NCBI GenBank assembly: GCA_963811885.1
Contig: CAWETB010000002.1
Span: forward strand, 248,001 to 312,000
Length of the DNA: 64,000 bases
Direction of reading: 5' to 3'
Source: Gaiellasilicea sp963811885
GTDB taxonomy: Bacteria > Actinomycetota > Thermoleophilia > Gaiellales > Gaiellaceae
Shown here: positions 25,982-33,697 of the stretch, piece after piece
Layout of the letters: the number at the start of each line of letters is the position of its first letter
Numbering within the stretch: position 1 is the first letter of the stretch
Notes under the pieces: generated by a model
Told to the model about the DNA's origin: nothing
Database searches by the model: none
Seen by the model: the letters and a program-made list of their open reading frames with translations, nothing else
Made by a program: the position numbers and the translations under genes

Positions 25982-26562
25982 GCGAGCGCCAGACGAGCGC
26001 TCGCGAGCGGCTCGACCCGCGCGGGCTCGTGCGTCGTCAGCAGGACCGTCGCCGTGCCGGCGAGCTCGGCCAGCTGCCGGTCGAGCAGCTCGGCACCCTC
26101 GGCGTCGAGGGCGGTGAACGGCTCGTCGAGGACGAGCAGCTCCGGCTCGTGCAGCAGCGCGCGGCAGAGCGCAAGCCGCTGCGTCATCCCGCGCGAGTAC
26201 GACGCGATGCGCTCGGCGCGGACGTCCCAGAGGCCGTAGCGCTCGAGCAGCATCCCGATCCGCTCGCGCCGCTCCGGCACGCGGTAGAGCCGGCCGTAGA
26301 GGTCGAGGTTCTCGACTGCGGTCAGGTCGCGGTAGAGCAGCGGCTCGTGGCCGAGGTAGCCGAGCGCACCGCGGCCGGCGTCGACCTCGAGCTCGCCGCC
26401 GCTCGGCGCGGCGAGGCCGGCGACGAGGCGCAGCAGCGTCGTCTTGCCGGATCCGTTGGCTCCGGTGACAACAAGAAAGCCGCCGCGCTCGAGCCGGAAG
26501 TCGAGCGGCCGCAGCGCCCGCCGCCGCCCGTAGCGCTTCTCGACCGCCCGCGCGACGATCAC
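25978..26562 (-). CDS. ccmA: Haem exporter ATPase CcmA
   Basis: 194-residue ABC ATPase. Walker A is TGANGSGKTTLL, signature motif YSRGMTQRLALCRAL, Walker B LLVLDEPFTALD, and the H-loop LLTTHEP. It is short, as CcmA proteins are. GTG at 26562 overlaps the prenyltransferase TGA as GTGA. ATP use by CcmAB releases holo-CcmE in the known system. No ccmE, ccmF or ccmH lies in this window. Confidence 0.93.
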   Translation of the reverse strand: MIVARAVEKRYGRRRALRPLDFRLERGGFLVVTGANGSGKTTLLRLVAGLAAPSGGELEVDAGRGALGYLGHEPLLYRDLTAVENLDLYGRLYRVPERRERIGMLLERYGLWDVRAERIASYSRGMTQRLALCRALLHEPELLVLDEPFTALDAEGAELLDRQLAELAGTATVLLTTHEPARVEPLASARLALA

Positions 26563-27422
26563 AGGAGCACGTCGGCGAGAACGAAGCAGAGGAAGACGAT
26601 GCTGATGACGCCGTTGACGGTGAAGAACGCGGCGTCGAGGCGGCGCAGGTCGCCGGGCCGAACGAGTGAGTGCTCGTACGCGAGGAGAGCGGCCACGGCT
26701 CCGACACCGAGCCAGTAGAACAGGCCGACGTCGAGGCCCAGGCCGGCCAGGGCGAGCAAGACGACAGTCCCGATGTGGAAGAGACGCGCGGCGGCGAAGA
26801 CGCCACGCTCCCCGAAGCGCGTCGCCCAGGAATGCAGCCCCTGTTCGCGGTCGTGCTCGAGGTCGAAGAGCGAGTAGAAGAAGTCGAAGCCGGCGACCCA
26901 GAGCGCGACCGCGCCGCCGAGCGCGAACGCCTCCCAGGGGAGCTCGCCGGTGACGGCGACCCAGGCTCCGACCGGCGCGAGCCCGAGCGAGCAGCCGAGC
27001 CAGAGATGGCAGAGCCAGGTGACGCGCTTGAGGTACGGGTAGACGACGAAGAAGAGGACCGGGATCGGCCAGAGCCAGCGCACGACCGGGTCGAGCTGGA
27101 AGACGGCGACGAGGAAGACCGCGAGCGCGGCGGCGCAGAGCGCGAGCACCTGCCCGCGCGAGAGCGTCCCGGCCGGCAGCTCGCGGCTCGCCGTGCGTGG
27201 GTTGCGAGCGTCGATCTCGGCGTCGATCAGCCGGTTCAGGCTCATCGCGAGCGTCCGGGCGCCGACCATCGCCACCGTCACCCAGAGCCAGTCCGCCGCC
27301 GAGGGCGACTCGCCGAGAGCCAGCAGCATCCCGACGTACGCGAACGGGAGCGCGAACACCGTGTGCTCGAGCTTCACCAGCGAGGCGAAGCGCCGCGGGA
27401 GCGAGACGGCCGTCGTCGTCAC
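26559..27422 (-). CDS. UbiA-family aromatic prenyltransferase (quinone synthesis)
   Basis: 287 residues, about eight or nine membrane helices. The two Asp-rich motifs are NRLIDAEIDARNP and DLEHDREQGLHS, with KLEHTVFALPFAYVGMLLA at the N-terminus, as in 4-hydroxybenzoate-type enzymes. In bacteria that make menaquinone by the futalosine route the equivalent is MqnP. I cannot tell the aromatic acceptor from sequence. GTG at 27422 overlaps the mog stop (GTGA). Confidence 0.87.
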   Translation of the reverse strand: MTTTAVSLPRRFASLVKLEHTVFALPFAYVGMLLALGESPSAADWLWVTVAMVGARTLAMSLNRLIDAEIDARNPRTASRELPAGTLSRGQVLALCAAALAVFLVAVFQLDPVVRWLWPIPVLFFVVYPYLKRVTWLCHLWLGCSLGLAPVGAWVAVTGELPWEAFALGGAVALWVAGFDFFYSLFDLEHDREQGLHSWATRFGERGVFAAARLFHIGTVVLLALAGLGLDVGLFYWLGVGAVAALLAYEHSLVRPGDLRRLDAAFFTVNGVISIVFLCFVLADVLL

Positions 27423-27898
27423 GTCTGCCTGTGCGCCGTCTCGGCTTCGGCGAGCAGGCCGAGCGCGTGCCCGAGCGCGGGCTGCAGCACGGCGTAGCCG
27501 TCGCGGCAGCCGCCCGGCGAGCCCGGCAGGTTGACGACCAGGGTGCGCGCGTGAATACCCGCCACCCCACGCGACAGCAGCGCGTGCGGCGTCTTCGCCA
27601 GCGAGTCGGCGCGGATCGCCTCGGCGATCCCAGGCGCCTCGCGGTCGATCACCGAGCGCGTCGCCTCGGGAGTGACGTCGCGGGGCGCGACGCCGGTGCC
27701 GCCCGTGGTGAGCACGACCGCAGCCGTCTCGGCCAGCTCCGAGATCGCGGACGCGATCTCTCCGGCCTCGTCAGGCACGATGCGGCGCTCGACCTCGTAG
27801 CCGTCGCCGGCGAGCAACTCGGCGAGGAGGTCGCCGCTCGTGTCCTCACGGGTGCCCGCGACGACGCCGTCGGAGACGGTCAGGACGGCGGCCCTCAA
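27419..27898 (-). CDS. mog: Molybdopterin adenylyltransferase, Mog/MoaB-like
   Basis: 159 residues. Begins RAAVLTVSDGVVAGTREDTSG and holds VVLTTGGTGVAPRDVTPEAT and LVVNLPGSPGGCRDGY, the adenylation fold shared by Mog and MoaB. The start is TTG at 27898 overlapping the moaC TGA as TTGA. It acts after MPT synthesis, adenylating molybdopterin before MoeA inserts molybdate; a moeA gene lies at 35571-36765. Confidence 0.9.
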   Translation of the reverse strand: MRAAVLTVSDGVVAGTREDTSGDLLAELLAGDGYEVERRIVPDEAGEIASAISELAETAAVVLTTGGTGVAPRDVTPEATRSVIDREAPGIAEAIRADSLAKTPHALLSRGVAGIHARTLVVNLPGSPGGCRDGYAVLQPALGHALGLLAEAETAHRQT

Positions 27899-28341
27899 AC
27901 GGCCGCCTTCGTCTTCTCGACCAGGGTCACCTCGGCAATCACCATGTCCTTGTCGATCGCCTTCGCCATGTCGTAGACGGTCAGCGCGGCGACCGAGGCG
28001 GCAGTGAGCGCCTCCATCTCGACACCGGTCTGCGCCGTCGTCTCCGCGGCTGCCGTGATCTCGACGCCGTCGGCGACGACCTCGAGCGAGACGTCCACGA
28101 CCGAGAGCGGCAAGGGGTGGCAAAGCGGGATCAGATCGCTCGTCCGCTTCGCGGCCATGATCCCCGCCAGCTGCGCAGTCGCCAGCGCATCTCCCTTGGG
28201 CAGGTCGCCGAGCCGCTGTGCGGTCTCCGGCGCCATCCGCACCGACGCGCGCGCGACCGCACGCCGCCGCGAGAGCGGCTTGCCGCCGACGTCGACCATG
28301 CGGACCGCGCCGGACTCGTCGACATGCGAGAGGTCGCTCAT
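27895..28341 (-). CDS. moaC: Cyclic pyranopterin monophosphate synthase
   Basis: 148 residues. MoaC completes cPMP formation from the MoaA product. It shows HVDESGAVRMVDVGGKP, GIMAAKRTSDLIPLCHPLPL and TGVEMEALTAASVAALTVYD with DMAKAIDKDMVI, all typical and including the catalytic lysine. ATG at 28341 overlaps the otsA stop as ATGA. No moaA is present nearby. Confidence 0.95.
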   Translation of the reverse strand: MSDLSHVDESGAVRMVDVGGKPLSRRRAVARASVRMAPETAQRLGDLPKGDALATAQLAGIMAAKRTSDLIPLCHPLPLSVVDVSLEVVADGVEITAAAETTAQTGVEMEALTAASVAALTVYDMAKAIDKDMVIAEVTLVEKTKAAV

Positions 28342-29745
28342 CGCCGCCGAATGCTACTCGCGTGGTCGAGATCGGCCAGCTGTGCGGCGATCCACTCCTC
28401 GAGATCGTGCTCCCGGACGCGGGCGCCGATCGCGCGACGGCGTTCGGCTCGCTCGTCCTCCCCCAGCTCAAGTGCCTGCTCGAGTGCATCCGCCGTGCCC
28501 GGGACGTCGAACGGATCGAGCGGAACGACCCAGTCACCGAGCTCCTCGTACGCGCCTGCGTTTACAGATAAGACAACGGCACCGTCTCGCACGTTCACGA
28601 TCGGCGCCTCCTTCGCGACGAGATTGAGCCCGTCCATGACCGCGTTCACGAGCAGGACGTCGAACTGCTTGTACGCCGCGATCGACGCCGGGAAGTCGTC
28701 GGCGATGCGGAGCGTGAGCGCACCCGGGAAGCGCGCCTCGACAGCGGCGGCCGCCGCCTCGATCCGGCGACGCTCCTCGACGTACTCCGGGATCTCCTGC
28801 CGGGACGCGTCGAGCAGGGCGAGCATGCCGACGCGGCCCTGCAGGTCTGGGCGGCGCTCGAGCAGCAAGGCAAACGCCTCGAAGCCCCGTGGCACGTTCT
28901 TCGAGGGGTCGGTGCGGTCGACGCGGAGGATCAGCTGCTCGGGCCGCTCGGCCACGAGCTCGCGCTCGCGGGCCTGCACCGGCTCGCTGGCGGCCAGGTT
29001 CTCGAACTCCTGCGGATCGATCGAGATCGGGTGCGCGTTGACGCGCCGCTCGTCCGGCTCGAGCCCGAGGGCGCGGCACGAGTCGAGGAACGCCCGTCGC
29101 CACCGCTGCGTGTGGAAGCCCGCGACGTCGCAGGCGAGCAGCCCTTCGTGGATCTCGCGGACGACCCGCTCCGGCAGCACCGACCAGGCGTCCGGCCCGA
29201 CCCAGGGAATGTGCGTGAAGTGGGCCAGCGCGGTGTCCGGTCGCCGCTCATGGACGAATGACGGCGCGACGTAGAGGTGGTAGTCGTGGAAGAAGACCGC
29301 CGCCTCCGGCTCGCGCTCGAGCTCCTCGAGGACCGCATCCGCGAAGTCGCGGTTGACCTCGACATAGCCCTCGTCCCAGGCCGGCATGAGATCGCGCTCG
29401 GGGTCGGTCCTTGCGCTCCCAGAGCCCGTGCTGGACGAACCAGAGCGCCGGGTTCGCGATCACGTTGTAGTAGAGGTCGTACGCCTCCGGCGGATGAGCG
29501 ACGAGCCGGAGCCGGTAGCGCGAGCCGTCGCGAGCCGTCTCCTCGACCGTGCCGGCGGCGGCGACGTCGCGGTCCTCGTCCGAGATCGCGCTTGCGATCC
29601 AGGTGACGTCGTGGTGGGAGACGAGCGGGGCGAGCGCCGTGACGAGGCCGCCGGCGCCGCGCTTCACGATTCGTTCGCCTCCCTCGCGCCCGTATGCGAT
29701 CGGTCCGCGGTTGGAGACGACGATCAGCTTCCGCCGTTCGGTCAT
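28338..29745 (-). CDS. otsA: Trehalose-6-phosphate synthase, GT20 (one frameshift)
   Basis: About 468 residues, making trehalose-6-phosphate from an NDP-glucose and glucose-6-phosphate. Present are VVSNRGPIAYGREGG, GAGGLVTAL, FFHDYHLYVAPSF, HIPWVGPDAW and RVDRTDPSKNVPRGFEAF, then VNAVMDGLNLVAKEA. One apparent extra base near 29406 separates the first 110 residues from the rest; correcting it gives WERKDDPERDLMPAWDEGY. ATG at 29745 starts 12 bases after the upstream gene. No otsB phosphatase is adjacent. Confidence 0.9.
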
Positions 29746-29757
29746 CGGACGGGGAGC

Positions 29758-30201
29758 CTAGAGGAGCTTGACGAAGCGGAGTCGCGAGCCCTTGCCGCCC
29801 GGGCCGCCTTCGATCTCGACCTCGTCGGCGATCGAGCGGATGATCGCGATCCCGAGACCACCCTCGCTGAGCATGTCGTCGTCGCTCTTCTTGCCCTCCT
29901 CGAGCTCGAAGCCGGTGCCGTCGTCGGCGACCTCGACGATGAGCCGGTCGTCACGGAGCTCGAAGCTGATGTCGACGTGCCCCTCGCCGTTCTCGTAGGC
30001 GTGGCGCACGGAGTTGGAGCACGCCTCGGTGAGGGCGAGCTTCAGGTCGGCCAGCGTCTCGTCGGGAAAGGAGCGGACGCGAGCGAGACCGGCCAGGGCA
30101 AGCCGGGAGAGCGTGATGTACTCCGGCTTGGCCGGAATCGTCAGCCGCACGGTGCGTCCGAGGTCGAAGTCGTCCGTCGCCGTCATCGCCTGCTCGCTCA
30201 C
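29758..30201 (-). CDS. RsbW-like anti-sigma serine kinase (HATPase_c_2)
   Basis: 147 residues. GHKL-type ATPase with N box EACSNSVRHAYENGEG, G1 box VADDGTGFELEEG and G2 box EGGLGIAIIRSIAD, as in RsbW/SpoIIAB switch kinases that bind alternative sigma factors. The GTG at 30201 has GGAG six bases upstream and is preferred to the inner ATG at 30186. No sigma factor or anti-anti-sigma gene is adjacent, so the partner is elsewhere. Confidence 0.82.
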   Translation of the reverse strand: MSEQAMTATDDFDLGRTVRLTIPAKPEYITLSRLALAGLARVRSFPDETLADLKLALTEACSNSVRHAYENGEGHVDISFELRDDRLIVEVADDGTGFELEEGKKSDDDMLSEGGLGIAIIRSIADEVEIEGGPGGKGSRLRFVKLL

Positions 30202-30292
30202 GCGTGTCTCCGCCTGTTCTACCGAAAGCTCCCGAACCCTCACAACTTCTCACCCTTCCTTCCCGGAACCGTCCCGGTCTAAACCGGATGAG

Positions 30293-31496
30293 TCAGCGGG
30301 TCGGGTTGAGCGGGCGCTCGGTGAGCCGGACGCGGACGGTCTCGCGCGCACCCTTGCCGCCGCCGGAGCACGGTGACGGAGACGGTCTGGCCGGGCCGGA
30401 GGCTGTCGGTGACGATGCGGGCGATGTCGGCCGCGCGCTCGACCTTCTGGCCGGCGAAGCCGACGATCAGGTCGCCGCCGACGTTGATCGGCACGCCGTT
30501 GAAGACCTCCTGCTTGGACGAGCCGCGGAGACCGGCCTTCGCAGCGGGCGCGTCCGCGACCACCGCCTGGATCAGCGCGCCGCGCGGCGCACCGAGCCCG
30601 TAGCGGCGCGCGAGCGCCGGGGTGACGTCCTGCGTGGTGACGCCGACGTAGGCGTAGGCGACCTTGCCCTTCGAGATCAGCTGCACCATCGAGCGTCGGG
30701 CCGAGTTGATCGGGATCGCGAAGCCGACGCCTTCCGCGTTCCCGGAATCCGAGCGGATCTGCGCGTTGATCCCGATCACGCGCCCGCGGGCGTCCAGCAG
30801 CGGGCCGCCCGAGTTGCCGTGGTTGATCGGCGCGTCGATCTGGATCGCGTCGGAGACGTCGTAGGCGGACGTGAGCGAGTCGATCGAGCGCTCCGTGGCG
30901 GAGACGACGCCGACCGCGAGCGAGCTCTCCTGTCCGAAGGGGCTGCCGATCGCCGCGACCGGCTCGCCGACGACGACACGGCTCGAGTCGCCGAGCGGGA
31001 CGGGCGAGACGGCGTGATCCTTCGGATCGATCTTGACCAGCCCCGTGTCGTTGAAGAGGTCCCAGCCGACGATCGTGCCCGGGATCCGGTCGCCGTCGTG
31101 GAAGGCGACGTAGATCCGATCGGCGCCGCGCACCGCCGCACCCGAGTTTCCGGAGCCGGACGTGGTGACGACGTGCGAGTTGGTCAGGATGTGACCCTCG
31201 TCGGAGACGATGAAGCCGGAGCCCTGCGCGCGCTGCCCGTTCGGGAAGTAGGAGTAGATCGTGACGACCCCTTCCGAGCGGCTCGCGTAGATCCGCGCCG
31301 GGTCGAAGCGGTTGCCGAGCAGCGGCGCTGCCGTCGGCGCCGACGCGTCGGCTCCTGTCGGCACGGTGGGGACGACGACGGTGCGGACGCCGCTCTCGCC
31401 GCCGAGCCAGCCCGCTGCGGAGCCGATCACGAGCACGATCGCGGCACCCACGCCGGCGGCCACGAGCGACACTGCTGCGAGGGCACCGGGACGCAT
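30293..31496 (-). CDS. Membrane-anchored HtrA/DegP serine protease with PDZ domain (one frameshift)
   Basis: About 400 residues. An N-terminal membrane anchor (residues 5-33) precedes a trypsin-like domain whose triad is visible in ILTNSHVV (His), FNDTGLVKI (Asp) and NHGNSGGPLLD (Ser). A PDZ domain follows from YAYVGVTTQDVTP to about residue 385. One apparent extra base near 30360 disturbs only the last residues; the corrected end is LRRGKGARETVRVRLTERPL and stops at 30295-30293. ATG at 31496 is chosen because a TACAGT box ends seven bases before it. It lies downstream of a two-component system, a common pairing in envelope stress. Confidence 0.9.
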
Positions 31497-31503
31497 CTGG
31501 CTC

Positions 31504-31509
31504 ACTGTA
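31504..31509 (-). promoter_or_regulatory. -10 box, leaderless htrA
   Basis: TACAGT on the minus strand, seven bases (GAGCCAG) before the ATG at 31496. It decides the start against the GTG at 31505, which overlaps the box itself. Confidence 0.5.
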
Positions 31510-31521
31510 GCGACGGTCTGT

Positions 31522-31541
31522 CCGTTTTCACGTGGAAACGG
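31522..31541. promoter_or_regulatory. parS-like 20-bp dyad with CACGTG core
   Basis: CCGTTT and AAACGG arms flank TCACGTGG, so the site is palindromic except for one central mismatched pair. The core resembles ParB binding sites (consensus GTTTCACGTGAAAC), with differences in the flanking bases. It covers the histidine kinase stop codon and lies about 22 kb from the origin, within the usual range for parS. It could instead be an operator for htrA. Confidence 0.4.
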
Positions 31542-32943
31542 AGGCGGTCGGCTCCGCCGTGACCGACGTCGGCGCCGCGCCCAGCACGACGCGTACAGCC
31601 GTGCGGCCGGGCTGCGAGTCGAGCACGACCTCGCCGCCCATCATCTCGACCAGCTCCCTGGCGATCGCCAGCCCCAGCCCGCTGCCGGACGCGACCGTCC
31701 CGTCGCCGCGATAGAAGCGGTCGAAGACGTGGGCCGCGTGCTCCGGTGCGATCCCCGGGCCGTCGTCCTCGACCTCGATCAAGGCGTGCTCGCGGTCGGC
31801 CCAGGCCCGCAGCGTCACGCGCGTCCCTTCGGGCGTGTGCGTGAGCGCGTTGTCGAGCAGCGCCCGCACCACCTGGAGCACGCGCAACTCGTCGGCGCGG
31901 GCGACCGGACTGCCCTGCACATCGGTCTCGACGACGTGCTTCCGCGTCTCCGCGAGCGCGCCGAACTCGGCCGAGACGACACGTGCAACCTCGCCGAGGT
32001 CGACCGGCTCGTGCGCGACGTGCATCCGGCCCGCATCGAGGCGCGAGAGGTCGAGCAGGTCGGTGGCGAGCTTTGCGAGCCGGTCGACCTGCTCGCGCAT
32101 CGTCTCGAGGAACTCCTGCCGGGTCGCCTCGTCGACGTCCTCGTCCGCCATCAGCTCGAGGAAACCGCCGAGCGAGAAGAGCGGCGTCCGCAGCTCGTGC
32201 GAGGCGTTGGCGATGAACTCGCTGCGCGCGCGGTCGAGCTTGCCGAGCCGCCCTCGCATTCGCTCGAACGCGTCGGCGAGGTCTCCGAGCTCGTCGTTGC
32301 CGGTGTCGACCACCGGCTCGTCGAAGCGGCCGCCCGCGATCCGCTCGGCCGCCCGCTCGAGCCGCAGGATGCGCTTCGCATGCACCGAGGCGACCAGATA
32401 CCCGGCGACGCCGGCGAAGAGGAGGGCGATCAGGCCCGCAAACAGGAGCCTGCGTTCGATCAGCTTCAGGCTCGCGATCGGATCGGCCAGGGAGTCGCTG
32501 AGCAGGATCACGACCCCCTGGTTCTCGAGCGGCACCGCCACTTCGGCGAACCGGCGGCCGCCGCGCGAGACGGTGCCGCGCTCGATCGTGCGGCTGTGCG
32601 TCGCTTCGAGCGCGATCGGATCGTGCGCGACGTCGAGTGACGCTGCCGTGTTCGAGTCGCCGAACACGAACGGCTGGTTCTGCAGGATCGAGAAGACGAC
32701 GACACGCGCCTGGAAGACCGAGGCCGCTCGCTCGGCGAACTCCTGCTCGCTCCCGACCTGGGTCTCGTAATTGCGCGCGACGGTCTGCGCGTCCTCCTCG
32801 AGCTGGTTCAGCTTGGCGTTGATCAGCTCGTTCTCGAGCGAGGGGACGACGATCAGGTAGACGACGCCGAGCGACCCGGCGACGACGACCAGAAGCGCCA
32901 GCGCCAGTCGGAGACGGATCCCGCGGATCCTCGGCCGGCGCAT
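31528..32943 (-). CDS. Sensor histidine kinase with HAMP domain
   Basis: 471 residues. Membrane helix at about 10-32, an extracellular sensor loop to about 165, a second helix (LLFAGLIALLFAGVAGYLV), HAMP, then the phospho-acceptor helix ANASHELRTPLFSLGGFLEL. ATPase boxes are LLDNALTHTPEGTR, EDDGPGIAPEHAAHVFDRFY and GSGLGLAIARELVEMMGG. ATG at 32943 follows the regulator stop by four bases. The sensed signal is unknown; the adjacent HtrA suggests envelope damage (inference). Confidence 0.93.
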   Translation of the reverse strand: MRRPRIRGIRLRLALALLVVVAGSLGVVYLIVVPSLENELINAKLNQLEEDAQTVARNYETQVGSEQEFAERAASVFQARVVVFSILQNQPFVFGDSNTAASLDVAHDPIALEATHSRTIERGTVSRGGRRFAEVAVPLENQGVVILLSDSLADPIASLKLIERRLLFAGLIALLFAGVAGYLVASVHAKRILRLERAAERIAGGRFDEPVVDTGNDELGDLADAFERMRGRLGKLDRARSEFIANASHELRTPLFSLGGFLELMADEDVDEATRQEFLETMREQVDRLAKLATDLLDLSRLDAGRMHVAHEPVDLGEVARVVSAEFGALAETRKHVVETDVQGSPVARADELRVLQVVRALLDNALTHTPEGTRVTLRAWADREHALIEVEDDGPGIAPEHAAHVFDRFYRGDGTVASGSGLGLAIARELVEMMGGEVVLDSQPGRTAVRVVLGAAPTSVTAEPTASVST

Positions 32944-32947
32944 CGCG

Positions 32948-33649
32948 TCAGCGCTCCCGGAAGCGATAGCCGACGCCGCGCACCGTGAGGATCAGCTTCG
33001 GCGCGTGCGGATCCTCCTCGATCTTCTCGCGCAGGTGGCGGACGTGGACGTCGATCGTGCGCGGCTCGCGGTAGTCGGCGCCGCCGCGCAGCCGCTCGAG
33101 CAGCTGGCGCCGTGAGAAGACGCGTCCGGGCGCGGCAGCCAGCACGCGGAGCAGCTCGAACTCGACGAACGTCAGCTGCGCCTCGCTGCCCCGGACCTGC
33201 ACCGTCCGGCGCGGAACGTCGATCGTGAGCTCGCCTGCGTCGATCACCTCGTCGTCGCGGTGCTCGCCCGGGCGCGGGGCCGCCGCGCGGCGCAGCAGCG
33301 CCCGCACTCGGCTCCGGAACTCGCGGATCGAGAACGGCTTCGTGATGTAGTCGTCGGCGCCGAGCTCGAGCCCCAGCACCTTGTCCAGCTCGTCGTCGCG
33401 GGCGGTGAGCATGATGATCGGGACGGTGCTCTCGGAGCGCAGCCGCTTGCAGACCTCGAGCCCGTCGAGCTTCGGCAACATCAGGTCGAGAACGACGAGA
33501 TCGACGTCCTCTTCGGCGAAGCGCGCGAGCGCCTCCTCGCCGTCGCGGGCATGCACGACCTTGAAGCCGTCCCGCTCGAGCGGGTAGGTCAAGAGCTTCT
33601 GGATCGAGTCCTCGTCGTCGACGAGGAGGATGGTCGACGTGTCGGCCAT
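32948..33649 (-). CDS. OmpR/PhoB-type response regulator
   Basis: 233 residues. Receiver domain with acidic pocket LLVDDEDSI, phospho-acceptor in LVVLDLMLPKLDG, MLTARDDELDKVLGLELGAD and the lysine in DDYITKPFSIREF. The C-terminal winged helix includes RQLLERLRGGADYREPRTID and VHVRHLREKIEEDP, ending TVRGVGYRFRE. It is the first gene of the RR-HK-htrA set and appears leaderless. Confidence 0.95.
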   Translation of the reverse strand: MADTSTILLVDDEDSIQKLLTYPLERDGFKVVHARDGEEALARFAEEDVDLVVLDLMLPKLDGLEVCKRLRSESTVPIIMLTARDDELDKVLGLELGADDYITKPFSIREFRSRVRALLRRAAAPRPGEHRDDEVIDAGELTIDVPRRTVQVRGSEAQLTFVEFELLRVLAAAPGRVFSRRQLLERLRGGADYREPRTIDVHVRHLREKIEEDPHAPKLILTVRGVGYRFRER

Positions 33650-33655
33650 GGACGA

Positions 33656-33661
33656 ATGCTA
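33656..33661 (-). promoter_or_regulatory. -10 box, leaderless response regulator
   Basis: TAGCAT on the minus strand lies six bases (TCGTCC) before the ATG at 33649. A separate TACACT box on the plus strand at 33682-33687 points toward the M28-like gene. Confidence 0.5.
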
Positions 33662-33697
33662 GAGACGGCCGCGGTCTTCCCTACACTGGCCCGTGAA

